Shown piece after piece: positions 43,250 through 52,004 of a stretch of 64,000 nucleotides of DNA. Position numbers and translations under genes: made by a program. Where the stretch lies: the NCBI GenBank assembly GCA_019454105.1, contig CP075364.1, positions 1,429,362-1,493,361 of the forward strand. The letters are read 5' to 3'. Below the pieces are notes generated by a model. The model saw only the letters and a program-made list of their open reading frames with translations, did no database searches and was not told the origin of the DNA. The DNA is from Fimbriimonadaceae bacterium (GTDB lineage Bacteria > Armatimonadota > Fimbriimonadia > Fimbriimonadales > Fimbriimonadaceae). Each line of letters opens with the position of its first letter. Position 1 is the first letter of the stretch.

Positions 43250-45169
43250 TTACCTAGCGAACCGGAAGAGCAAGGAGCGTGGGCCTCTTCCAAACGGCTC
43301 GACCATGACAAGGCGGCCCGAGCGGACAGCATCAGCGGTCAGATACCTCCACCAAAGGTTCAAGTCCTGGCGCATTTCCTGGCGTTCTTGATCCGAGTAA
43401 GGCGCGCCCACTGCCAAGCCAGAAGCTTCCAGCCAACGATCTCGAAACCCTCGGTCGATCATGCTTGGATCGAGGTTTATATAGACATGCGAAAAGCCGA
43501 GTTCGAGCATGGAGTCTGCATAAGCGACGCCGCTCTCGAGCCTCTCATACGGAATCCTGGTCGAATGTCCCGGATTCGCCCAGAAGTAAGGTTTGTCCAA
43601 GAAGAATCCGAAAACCTCATCATAAAGAGCGACCTTCACAGCGCCATCGAGACGATTGATCGCTTGGCTCGGGACGAAGAACCCTACGGTCCTTGCCTGG
43701 TAGTCCTCCCTCGAAATGGCCCCGCTGGCGACTTGCAGTTGTCCCAAGGTCTGGAACAAGACGAGGACGGTCGCGGTGATGGCCGCCTGGGCGACAACAA
43801 TCACTTGCCAGACTCTCCGAGCATTCCCACTCTGGTTCATCTCGACCGAAGCGAGGATGAGCGGAATGGCGACGATGGTCAGGTAACGGCTTTGCTGGCT
43901 CAAAAGGAACCAAAGCCCGAGGAGCAGGCCGCAGACCGCCAAAACGAACTTGGCCCGCCCGTTCAACCGTCCGACCGTGACACCGATGGCCGCAGCCAAG
44001 AGCGGAACCATTCCGATGGCGCCGGTCGGAAAACCGAGACCGAGATGTTGTCCCGGATTGACATAGCGTCCTGGCTGATACGAAAGGCCAAAGACGGCAT
44101 GGCCTAAGCCAAGGATCCCAGTGCCGACGCCAAAGGACTTCTGCTCTTCGCGGTAGATCGCGGCTCGCCAGACATCCCACTCACGCCCGTCGAACACCTC
44201 AAAAAGGAAAGGGTAGACCGGGTTGCCTGTCATGACCCAAGACTTCATCCACCAAGGCGTGGCCAGAAGCAACGAAGCAACCAGCGGGGCTGCCCACTGC
44301 CTGACCGGAATCCGCGCCCGTAGCGTCACGACCGTACAAGCGAGACCGAGGGCGAGGGCCACTTGGATTCCGGTGTGCTTGGTGGACATGGCTAGGCCGA
44401 GGCCGGCTCCGGCGAGCCAGGAGCGGTCAGCCCTGCCATCAAGGAGCCATTCGGCCGCAAACACAATGGCCACGCTCGCAAAGAGCCCGTGAGCAACATC
44501 AATGTAGGCCGTCCCAGACTCCCACAAGACGACCGGAATCGAGAATAGGGCCAAGGTCGCGACCCAGGCCGCTCCCGAAGAAGACCTCCGACGGGCGTGA
44601 CCAAAGACAAAGAACGCACCAAACAACAGCCAGGCCAGAGAAAACGCCTTCGCTCCCGTTTGCCCACCCCAAGCCAGGCCGTGGAGGGCCGCCAGTTCTG
44701 CGACAAACGGGAAATTGCTGTGATGGATGCCTGGCACGTAGCCGACTTGTCCCGCTTGCAACCAGAGTTTTGGCACAGCGAGGTGGTAGGCCAGCGTGTC
44801 CCAGTCGCGGGTATCGCTTGGGGCGAGGATGGCGACCAATGGGATCAAGGCAAGAACCGAGCAAGACACGAGTCCTGCCGCCGACCACCCACGGGGCCAA
44901 CTGAACTTCAGTCCCCTGAGTCCGTCACGGCGGGCAGTGTTGAGTGAGACCAAGACGAGGATCAGCGGCCAACCGATGAGCGCCAGTTTCAGTCCGCCTG
45001 GAACCAGACCAAGCAAGAGGGTGACCGTCCCCAACAGCCCCAGGCTGAGGAGTCCGGCAAGTCCCAGCCTCTCGGCCGGATCCAAGTCCGGCGACCAACG
45101 GTCGAGCCATGGCATGGCCGCATAGGACCCTACGAGGGCGAACCCAAGGGCTGCTGCCACCTCCAACAT
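43250..45169 (-). CDS. Polytopic membrane protein, GT-C glycosyltransferase-like
   Basis: The 639-residue protein has 10-13 hydrophobic helices and a soluble tail of ~150 residues. The first large loop contains SDTRDWDTLAYHLAVPKLWL, followed by GIHHSNFPFVAELAALHGLA. The acidic DW-D...H layout resembles the catalytic loop of PMT/ArnT-like GT-C transferases, which use polyprenyl-phosphate sugars on the outer side of the membrane. The C-terminal part (YDEVFGFFLDKPYFWANPGH, MIDRGFRDRWLEASGL) is typical of bacterial proteins of this type. The acceptor is unknown. It heads the minus-strand run that continues to 37276. Confidence 0.72.
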   Translation of the reverse strand: MLEVAAALGFALVGSYAAMPWLDRWSPDLDPAERLGLAGLLSLGLLGTVTLLLGLVPGGLKLALIGWPLILVLVSLNTARRDGLRGLKFSWPRGWSAAGLVSCSVLALIPLVAILAPSDTRDWDTLAYHLAVPKLWLQAGQVGYVPGIHHSNFPFVAELAALHGLAWGGQTGAKAFSLAWLLFGAFFVFGHARRRSSSGAAWVATLALFSIPVVLWESGTAYIDVAHGLFASVAIVFAAEWLLDGRADRSWLAGAGLGLAMSTKHTGIQVALALGLACTVVTLRARIPVRQWAAPLVASLLLATPWWMKSWVMTGNPVYPFLFEVFDGREWDVWRAAIYREEQKSFGVGTGILGLGHAVFGLSYQPGRYVNPGQHLGLGFPTGAIGMVPLLAAAIGVTVGRLNGRAKFVLAVCGLLLGLWFLLSQQSRYLTIVAIPLILASVEMNQSGNARRVWQVIVVAQAAITATVLVLFQTLGQLQVASGAISREDYQARTVGFFVPSQAINRLDGAVKVALYDEVFGFFLDKPYFWANPGHSTRIPYERLESGVAYADSMLELGFSHVYINLDPSMIDRGFRDRWLEASGLAVGAPYSDQERQEMRQDLNLWWRYLTADAVRSGRLVMVEPFGRGPRSLLFRFAR

Positions 45170-45202
45170 GCCGCTCGAGTATACGGCAGGTACGATCTGA
45201 GC

Positions 45203-45988
45203 GTGCGTCGGCTCGCCAGGATCTATCGCGTCTTCTTGGCCTCTTCATTGCAGCGCGAGCTCGAGTTTCGGGCCAACTTTATCGCCAAGGTTCTTCAAAA
45301 CGTCGCTTGGATCGTCGTCTTCACTCTCATCATTGTGGTGATCTATAGCCACACCGATTCAGTCGCTGGTTGGAACCGTGGAGAGGCTTTCGTCCTCGCC
45401 GCCACCATTTTCATGTTGGGTTCTGCATCGTCCGCGCTCTTCTTCTCCTTGGTCGAGATTCCAGAGCAAGTTCGCCGGGGCACATTGGACTTCGTCGTCA
45501 CGAAACCGATCGACTCGCAGTTCTGGGTCAGCTTACGACGCTTCAACTTTGATCAGATCGGAGCCTTTCTCGCTGGTGTCCTACTCCTGGCTTATGGCCT
45601 GGCCAACGCCGGCACCCCAGTCGGTGCTGTGCAGATCCTTTCGTACGCCGTCACCTTTCTTGCGGCCCTCGCTCTGTACTATGGCTTTAGCCTGGCCCTG
45701 ATGACCTTGGGTATCTGGCTGGTTAGAGTCGACAATCTATGGGTTCTTGGCGAGACCGTTCAGCAAGTGGCACGGTATCCGTTGGACATCTATAACGTTC
45801 ACGTTCAGCGGATGCTGACCTACGCATTGCCCTTGGCCTTTCTGGCTACCGTGCCTGCCAAGCAGCTCGTGAAGCAAGTTGATCCAACTTTCGTCTTCTT
45901 GAGTGTTCTCTATGCCGGGATCGCCGTTGTCCTCAGCAGGTCGTTCTGGCTCTTTGCTATGAAGAGATACTCGAGCGCGAGCTCCTAG
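45203..45988 (+). CDS. ABC-2 type transporter permease
   Basis: The 261-residue membrane protein has six helices (for example VAWIVVFTLIIVVIYSHTDS, LSYAVTFLAALALYYGFSLA) and starts RRLARIYRVFLASSLQRELE, as in the ABC-2 (DUF990-like) permeases that come in pairs with an ATPase. Here it stands alone: the upstream gene is divergent (33 nt between starts) and the downstream gene is convergent with a 4-nt overlap. The ATPase and second permease would have to be elsewhere. The start is GTG 45203. Confidence 0.82.
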   Translation: MRRLARIYRVFLASSLQRELEFRANFIAKVLQNVAWIVVFTLIIVVIYSHTDSVAGWNRGEAFVLAATIFMLGSASSALFFSLVEIPEQVRRGTLDFVVTKPIDSQFWVSLRRFNFDQIGAFLAGVLLLAYGLANAGTPVGAVQILSYAVTFLAALALYYGFSLALMTLGIWLVRVDNLWVLGETVQQVARYPLDIYNVHVQRMLTYALPLAFLATVPAKQLVKQVDPTFVFLSVLYAGIAVVLSRSFWLFAMKRYSSASS

Positions 45989-48219
45989 TCGCCAAACCCG
46001 AAGCCACTGCCGACCGCTTGGCCCCTCGTCCCCTGCCCGAAAAGCGATTCTGACGGAAACGCCTTGATCCGAAGGTAGAGGCCGAACGTTCGACCAGAAC
46101 GAAAGCCGATACGGTTGTCGATCACCTCGAATACCGCTTCGGCGCAATGCAAGTCGTAAACGGCTTGATAGTGCTGGGCTTCAAGCTGTTTACTATATCC
46201 GTTGTAGTCAAGGAGCATCCGAAAACCGGTTCGGCCATACCTGGCTCCCACGAGCCTTGCTGACACTCCGGCAAGGCTCTCGTTCGCAAAGTCATACCTG
46301 ACTCCAAGTCCAAGCTCCCAAGGAGACTTGCCCGTCAAAAAGTCAACTCTTAGATTGCTCCATCTCTGATCGATCGTGTCATAGTTCGCGCTGGCGTCAA
46401 GACGAAGTCGAGATCCTGGATCCCACAGGCCGCGCAACCAAATCGACCGCCACGGACTCCCGAACACTCTCTTGTAGTTGAAGTCATATCCTGATTGGGC
46501 GCTCAACAAAACGGCACTCGCAGGTGAGACAGAGAAGTCAAGAGCTAGTGCGTCCGTTTGCCCCGTTTGATCGATACTGACCGGAGAGAAGCCAAACGGC
46601 CGCAGTTGACGGTACTGAACACCCAAGGAGCCCTTTGAACCGATAGACTGCTTGAACGTGGCCTGATGGTTGAGCACGTACTGCGCAGTATCATCGCTGT
46701 ACAAACCCTGTTGAAACTCGGTTGACCAACTCATAGTCGTGGATCGGCCCATCTTTTCAGAGCGCCCAATTTGAGACGCAAAATAGAGCCTCGTCACGCG
46801 ATCTTGTCCAGCAAGGTTGGACAGTTCGCCGATCGAAGCCGACAATCGCACTGGCCAGGTCCGGCCGACTTGAGGATCGATCAACCTCTCTGAGTCTGAG
46901 CGCAATGTCAACATCGGTGTGACATCGTTTCCTGCAAAGACCCTTTCTCCTCTCCCAATGGGCACCGTCCGTGAGTACATCAACTCGGCTTCAAAAGAAC
47001 GGAAGTTCGTAGCAGCCGAATGCCGGACATCGAACCTTTCCAAGACACTGCGACTTGATCCTCCCGTCGATTCGTTTCGTTGAAGGGCCAGATCAAGGTT
47101 AGACCTCAGTGGCCCGATGCTCCGTGAGTCTGAGAGACCGAAACTCTGATCCGCCGCGTTGAACCCAGAAGTTGACGACCCGTATCTTTGATACGTGAGC
47201 CTTGTCGATCCCTGTGTTCGAGGAACAATGTACTGGCCAGACAGGTTCGTGACCGTGCTATCAGGGGCCGTCAAATAGTTTAGCCGCTGATAGGAACCAA
47301 AAGAAGACAGAGTACCGCCGAAAAGTTTGTGCTCGTGACGTGACGTGAGCAGTGTCGATCGACGAACTCCAAACAATCCGTAAAGCGAAAGCAGACCCGT
47401 TAAGGATTTATTGGAGTAGTTATAGTCCCAACCAAGGCCCGTTCCCAAGCGGCTCATCAGATCCAATCGAGTATCGACAAAATTCTCGCCAGGTAACGGG
47501 GTCGTGACTCGAGCCTTTACGTAGTAGCCTTCGTCAGGAGACTGCCCGACCGTTGGTAGCCATCTTTGCGAACCACGCTCAAGGGGGATCGACACCATCG
47601 GTAATCGAATGACGGTCTTTCCCAGTACCGACACGACCACGTTCCGAAGATCTGCTCTCTTCCCTGGAACGACCTTCACCGACTTCGATCGAATCGCGAA
47701 GTGAGGATGTTCCAGGTCACAAGTCGTTGTTTCTGCTTCGATTGCTGTGACCAGGCCAGACTCACCACCACCCTCCTTCGCCTCGACAAACAGGTCGCCT
47801 GGAGTCGGCTTACGGAGCCTCTCAGGTTCCAGCTTGGCGGCACCATTGCTAAAGGCGAACGTTTTTTCGCGAAGGTTGACATCGATGGTGTCCCCTGTGA
47901 CGACTTCGCTTGGCCCATCGACCTTTGCCTTGCCTTCGAGTCGAAACTGCTTGGATTGCCTGTTCCCTGCGATCTTGTCGGCAGTGAGAACGTACTCACC
48001 AAAAAGCATATCGACGCGTCCAACCGCTTCGATGTCGTCGCCTCGGAGAACAAGGTTGTCGGCCGACCGGATTTGCATCCTCTCTTGTCGAGTTTCGACG
48101 GTCATCTCCGGTTTCTTTTGCACTGGAATCTTCTCAAGACAGGCTCGAAAACCAGAGAACCATTCTGCGGCTTGACATGTCGTGCTCATCAAAGCGACTC
48201 CGAGAACGAGAACTCTCAC
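45985..48219 (-). CDS. LptD/OstA-like LPS-assembly outer-membrane protein
   Basis: The 744-residue protein has a signal peptide (VRVLVLGVALMSTTCQA), then an OstA/LptA-type domain (about 40-150: MQIRSADNLVLRGDDIEAVG, VLTADKIAGNRQSKQFRLEG). An LptD-like linker follows (ETTTCDLEHPHFAIRSKSVK, VVPGKRADLRNVVVSVLGKT, then VIRLPMVSIPLERGSQRWLP). The remaining ~480 residues form a putative beta-barrel with many Ser, Tyr and Arg alternations. It would insert LPS-like lipids in the outer membrane. The start is GTG 48219 in a GTGA overlap with the LptF/G gene; the frame's first ATG is inside that gene. The last gene of the five-gene operon. It lacks a C-terminal aromatic residue. Confidence 0.85.
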   Translation of the reverse strand: MRVLVLGVALMSTTCQAAEWFSGFRACLEKIPVQKKPEMTVETRQERMQIRSADNLVLRGDDIEAVGRVDMLFGEYVLTADKIAGNRQSKQFRLEGKAKVDGPSEVVTGDTIDVNLREKTFAFSNGAAKLEPERLRKPTPGDLFVEAKEGGGESGLVTAIEAETTTCDLEHPHFAIRSKSVKVVPGKRADLRNVVVSVLGKTVIRLPMVSIPLERGSQRWLPTVGQSPDEGYYVKARVTTPLPGENFVDTRLDLMSRLGTGLGWDYNYSNKSLTGLLSLYGLFGVRRSTLLTSRHEHKLFGGTLSSFGSYQRLNYLTAPDSTVTNLSGQYIVPRTQGSTRLTYQRYGSSTSGFNAADQSFGLSDSRSIGPLRSNLDLALQRNESTGGSSRSVLERFDVRHSAATNFRSFEAELMYSRTVPIGRGERVFAGNDVTPMLTLRSDSERLIDPQVGRTWPVRLSASIGELSNLAGQDRVTRLYFASQIGRSEKMGRSTTMSWSTEFQQGLYSDDTAQYVLNHQATFKQSIGSKGSLGVQYRQLRPFGFSPVSIDQTGQTDALALDFSVSPASAVLLSAQSGYDFNYKRVFGSPWRSIWLRGLWDPGSRLRLDASANYDTIDQRWSNLRVDFLTGKSPWELGLGVRYDFANESLAGVSARLVGARYGRTGFRMLLDYNGYSKQLEAQHYQAVYDLHCAEAVFEVIDNRIGFRSGRTFGLYLRIKAFPSESLFGQGTRGQAVGSGFGFGD

Positions 48220-49289
48220 TCGAGTTTCCTCATGATAATGCCGGCGACGAGGAGAAACAATGCGTTCGGCGCCCAAGCCGCCAGAATCGGCGACAGCCAA
48301 CCGTTCTTAGCAAAGATGTCACCACTGATCACAAAGAGATTCATGTAAAGCCACACAAACCCGAGACTGACTAGGACTCCAACAAAGGGCCCGGCCTTCG
48401 CAAATCTGACAGCTAGCACGGATCCCACCAATCCGAAGACAAAGCACGACGCTACGACGGCAAAGCGCTGGTGGAACGCAAGCTCAAGCGATGTCGTCGG
48501 TTGGGCCGACTTCTTGGCTTGGGCAATGGCGTTGCCAAGCGAATCAACCGTTTCCTCCTCCGGCATTGGCGGCAAGAAAACATCGCTGATCCTTATTGGC
48601 TCAAGAATCTTGATCGAGTCTTTGCTTTCCAAAGTGTTCAATTGCGAACCCTTCATGTGGAACACGGTCGGACTGACGATGGTCCAGACGCCCTCGCGGA
48701 ACCAACCCGACTCGGAGACTGTCACGACGACCTCGCCTGCTCTCGGACGTTCGATCAAGAGAACATCGCTAAGTCGGACGCTCCCGTCGCCCATCCTCTG
48801 AATACTCCCGAAGCTGGCTGCGAACCGATCTATTTCAAGCAAGACGTTCGACCTGAACTGCGGAATCGAACCCATAAAACCGACTTCGCTGCTCAATCGA
48901 CGATATTCTTTGGTCGCCGGAGGGATCAATCTCTCCACGACGAGATAATTCGCGACAGAAACCAGCCCCCCGGCGACGACAATCGGAAGCAGGATCCGAG
49001 AGACGCGAATGCCCGCCGCCCGCATGGCCGTGATCTCGCTCTCGCGAGCCAGACGCGAGATTGCCAAGGAAGCCCCCAAGGCCATACCAATTGGAAACGT
49101 ATAGTTCATCCAACTGGGTAACTTGTACAAAAGCATCTGGACGATGGCCAGACGGGGTACCGCGTCAACGTTGAAGGTCTTGTAGATCGCGATCAAGTCG
49201 TTGGCGACAAACAACAAGGCGATGACGACAGTCCCGATGAGGAGCGGCACAAGCAGCTCACCCAACAGATAGCGGTCGAGCTTTCTCAC
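48216..49289 (-). CDS. LptF/LptG family LPS-export permease
   Basis: The 357-residue protein has the LptF/G fold: an N-terminal membrane pair (DRYLLGELLVPLLIGTVVIA, then LLYKLPSWMNYTFPIGMALG with ALGASLAISRLARESEITAM), a periplasmic beta-jellyroll (about 130-255), and three C-terminal helices (RFAVVASCFVFGLVGSVLAV). The SRLARESEITAMRAAG segment is the cytoplasmic coupling helix of this family. It moves LPS from the inner membrane to the bridge with LptB ATPase. Only one such permease is present here. The start is GTG 49289, overlapping the upstream TGA; the frame extends upstream only within the neighbouring gene. Confidence 0.92.
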   Translation of the reverse strand: MRKLDRYLLGELLVPLLIGTVVIALLFVANDLIAIYKTFNVDAVPRLAIVQMLLYKLPSWMNYTFPIGMALGASLAISRLARESEITAMRAAGIRVSRILLPIVVAGGLVSVANYLVVERLIPPATKEYRRLSSEVGFMGSIPQFRSNVLLEIDRFAASFGSIQRMGDGSVRLSDVLLIERPRAGEVVVTVSESGWFREGVWTIVSPTVFHMKGSQLNTLESKDSIKILEPIRISDVFLPPMPEEETVDSLGNAIAQAKKSAQPTTSLELAFHQRFAVVASCFVFGLVGSVLAVRFAKAGPFVGVLVSLGFVWLYMNLFVISGDIFAKNGWLSPILAAWAPNALFLLVAGIIMRKLE

Positions 49290-50092
49290 CGGGTTCCCCC
49301 ATGTCCCGACAGCAAATGGACGAACATCACAACCCCGACAGCGATCAAGCCGACCGTAGAACCGACAGCCAAGGGCACGGAGACGGACGCAAGACTGCCG
49401 GCCAAAGGGAGCCCGACCAGCGCGATCAAGGCCAAAGCCCACACTCCGATCAGCTTGTTGGCGGTGTTGGGCCCGAACCAACGGCCACGAGCGAGATCCA
49501 ATATGTGGGCCCGGCCACACGAAGGACACCACACCGTTCCAGCCGTCAGAGGAATCGAGCAACCTATGCAGTGAGCCGGTCGGATCACCGAGGGCCGCAC
49601 AGCCGCTTTCCATTGATCGAACTCTCGGTGTTCAGCTGGAAAAAGCTTTCGAGGCATTTGATCCACCGCTGTTTCTGCGATCTTGAACGCCTGACCCTGC
49701 AGGCCCATGTGATAGGTCAATTGTGCTAACCGCCAAAGAGCACCGGTGTTGCCGGGATTTGTCTTGAGGCCCTCGCAAAGCCGCTGGATCTGTTCAAGAT
49801 CGATCTCCATCATGGCTCTGCGCGTCATGGCTTTTCGGACGAACGGAAACATCAACGTCGTCACCACAGCACCAAGAAAGATCCAGACGCCCAGCCCCGG
49901 GACAGGAGGAGCGATAGTGACCATGCCAAGTCCAATGGCCAAGCCGAGAACGACGATCCCGGTCAAGGCGTCGATCTCGCCCGTGACGATCCATCCGATT
50001 GCGGACAACACCCAGGCAACCACCAAGACCCAGATAAAGCATCCGGCTAAGACAGCCATCGGATCGGTGGCGAGCGAGTGAAGGAGCTTCAC
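49286..50092 (-). CDS. Membrane protein with zinc-ribbon-like motif
   Basis: The 268-residue protein has about five membrane helices: three near the N-terminus (MAVLAGCFIWVLVVAWVLSA, GIVVLGLAIGLGMVTIA, VWIFLGAVVTTLMFPF) and two at the end. A cytoplasmic middle section has TPR-like helices (LCEGLKTNPGNTGALWRLAQ, LTYHMGLQGQAFKIAETAVD) and then a zinc-ribbon-like C-x2-C ... C-x2-C (HCIGCS, WCPSCGR). Function unknown. The start is GTG 50092, overlapping the plsY TGA. Its place between plsY and the LptF/G gene, coupled at both ends, points to a role in lipid or LPS-type export. Confidence 0.75.
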   Translation of the reverse strand: MKLLHSLATDPMAVLAGCFIWVLVVAWVLSAIGWIVTGEIDALTGIVVLGLAIGLGMVTIAPPVPGLGVWIFLGAVVTTLMFPFVRKAMTRRAMMEIDLEQIQRLCEGLKTNPGNTGALWRLAQLTYHMGLQGQAFKIAETAVDQMPRKLFPAEHREFDQWKAAVRPSVIRPAHCIGCSIPLTAGTVWCPSCGRAHILDLARGRWFGPNTANKLIGVWALALIALVGLPLAGSLASVSVPLAVGSTVGLIAVGVVMFVHLLSGHGGTR

Positions 50093-50727
50093 TTGGCCTC
50101 CTCTGTGTTCGACCTCCGCCTGCCAAGTTCCAACCTGGGCTCTTCTCCTCGCAAGAGCCGGCCGATGTTGGCTCGATGCTTCCAAAAGACATAGGCGACC
50201 ATCAGTCCGTAGACTCCTAAGAAAAGACGGCTCTGGCCGGTCAAAACTGCGGCCACAAGCACGGTCGAAGCACCAATGAGGCTCGAAACGCTCACAATCC
50301 GAGTCAAGAGAAAGGCCACGACAAAGCCGCCAAAACCTGCCGTCCCGACGATCGGAGCCGTGCCCAAGAGCGCGCCAAGACCCGTCGCGATTCCCTTACC
50401 CCCCTTGAATCCGACGAACGGCGAAAGCGTGTGCCCGATGATCGCCAGGGCTCCAAAGACCAAAGCTTGATCCGGTTGAGATAGGACGACCACGCTTTCT
50501 GGCGTCAACTTCGGGAAAAAAAGTGCGGGCCCAACCCCCTTCAGCACGTCGAGCGCGAAAACGACGATGCCGTCGCGAGGGCCAAGAACACGGAAGACAT
50601 TGGTCGCGCCGATGTTGCCGCTTCCTTGACTTGTGATGTCAATGCCTCGCGCCAGCGCAACCCATTTTCCAAAGGGGAATGAGCCCACCAAGAATGCGGC
50701 CAAGCTGGCGATAAAAAACTCGATCAA
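50089..50727 (-). CDS. plsY: Glycerol-3-phosphate acyltransferase PlsY
   Basis: The 212-residue inner-membrane protein has the PlsY motifs GSFPFGKWVALARG, DITSQGSGNIGATNVFRVLG and GHTLSPFVGFKGGKGIATGL, with the acyl-phosphate binding GGKG. It makes lysophosphatidate from acyl phosphate and glycerol 3-phosphate, the first step of phospholipid synthesis in many bacteria. The start is TTG 50727, overlapping the upstream TGA by 4 nt (TTGA). A slightly long basic tail (RRRSNTEEAK) ends the protein. Confidence 0.95.
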   Translation of the reverse strand: MIEFFIASLAAFLVGSFPFGKWVALARGIDITSQGSGNIGATNVFRVLGPRDGIVVFALDVLKGVGPALFFPKLTPESVVVLSQPDQALVFGALAIIGHTLSPFVGFKGGKGIATGLGALLGTAPIVGTAGFGGFVVAFLLTRIVSVSSLIGASTVLVAAVLTGQSRLFLGVYGLMVAYVFWKHRANIGRLLRGEEPRLELGRRRSNTEEAK

Positions 50728-51902
50728 GGCCCAAGTCTCTCTGCCACGTGCGCGAAAAGTCTGCGGGCTACCGCTTGGAAACCTTCGAACAATCCGAGGA
50801 ACGCGTTACCGTCGCTCATGCCAAACGATCTTGCCACACGAGAGAGTTTGTCCGGGTTCTCAGGGACCGATTCGGGGCTCATCCCCAGGCACCCGAGTCG
50901 AAGGCGGCATTCCAACAGGAACCGATGGGCATCGATCATGGCCTCGGCCTCGATCGGCGATAGGAGGCCAGAACGGCCCAGAGAGTTGATCCTTGATGGA
51001 GTGTCAATCGGTTCGCGCTCAATGTGGCCCGCAAGAACGGCCAAATCGACTGCCCAGGACACATCGTCCAGATTGACTCGTCGGCGCTCGACCTGGGTTG
51101 GGCTCAATTCCGCTTCGATCAGAGATTTGATCTGTACCAACCGGGACAGTAGCCCCGGGCTCCACCCCGGGCGAGGCACAGTCCAATCGCCATGCAACGT
51201 CTGGTGGCACGCCCAAACGAGGGCCCACCAATCCGATCCCGCCCACGGCGCCTCGACCGACGGATCGTTGGTCAACGCAGTTCGGCCCCTTGACGACTCG
51301 GGTGGGAGCGATACCGTGTACCACGGCCGCTTGCCTGGTTCCTCAATCGCCATGGTGGCGACCATTGAGGGGGGTTCGCCAGGCACCCACTCGCCGCGTG
51401 CCAAAGAGCCGATCGCGATCGTCTCCACCCCAAACGTCGAGATTCGCTGACGCTCCAGGTCACTGGCCAGGCCGATCTCTGAGATTCCAGATTCCAGGGC
51501 TAAGACCCATGCGTCTTCCGACGTCGATGGACGGACAAGGCTAGGATCCGACGTAGACAAACCCGCAAGGATCCCTTGCGCGTCGCGGATCAATCGAGCC
51601 GCTTGTCTCTCTTCGTCGCTCACACCTTGGCCAGTAAGGATCCTTGCCAGGGCGTCAGGTCCTCGATGGGCCCCGATTCGCGCCAAGGTGAGGCCGAGAC
51701 CAGCGGCCGACTCCCAATGGTCAAGGGTGGCCACAGGGTCGGCCGATCGTCGCAGACAAAATTCGAGGGCCTCCAGCGCCTTGTCAGGATCGATCGATTC
51801 ACGCACCCATCCCTCAATAGCCTTCGTGATGGGCCTTTGTCGGATCCGTTGGATCCGTTGCAGCCTCGCTTCAGCCTCGTCGGGTCGAGAAAAGGGCCGC
51901 AT
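50724..51902 (-). CDS. GlnE/GlnD-like protein with a degenerate nucleotidyltransferase motif
   Basis: The 392-residue protein resembles half of a GlnE-type adenylyltransferase. The first ~130 residues are helical. An NTase-like core follows with IAIGSLARGEWVPGEP (about 162-177), where the active family has G-G-x-x-x-R-E-x-x-x-S-D-x-D. A GlnE-like helical domain (PTQVERRRVNLDDVSWAVDL, then LLSPIEAEAMIDAHRFLLEC) closes it. The two metal-binding Asp appear to be replaced (PPSMVATM), so catalysis is doubtful. The true start is probably ATG 51902 (MRPFSRPDEA). It heads the plsY-lpt operon and is divergent from the mannose-1-phosphate guanylyltransferase gene. Confidence 0.7.
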   Translation of the reverse strand: MRPFSRPDEAEARLQRIQRIRQRPITKAIEGWVRESIDPDKALEALEFCLRRSADPVATLDHWESAAGLGLTLARIGAHRGPDALARILTGQGVSDEERQAARLIRDAQGILAGLSTSDPSLVRPSTSEDAWVLALESGISEIGLASDLERQRISTFGVETIAIGSLARGEWVPGEPPSMVATMAIEEPGKRPWYTVSLPPESSRGRTALTNDPSVEAPWAGSDWWALVWACHQTLHGDWTVPRPGWSPGLLSRLVQIKSLIEAELSPTQVERRRVNLDDVSWAVDLAVLAGHIEREPIDTPSRINSLGRSGLLSPIEAEAMIDAHRFLLECRLRLGCLGMSPESVPENPDKLSRVARSFGMSDGNAFLGLFEGFQAVARRLFAHVAERLGP

Positions 51903-52004
51903 AGGAGGATGGGGCGGGCCAAAGCTCTTGACCGCACTCCAAGCATACACCCCCTTTGACGCCCTGCCCAGATTCAGGTGGCTGCCGCCGGTATCGTTGA
52001 ACGC

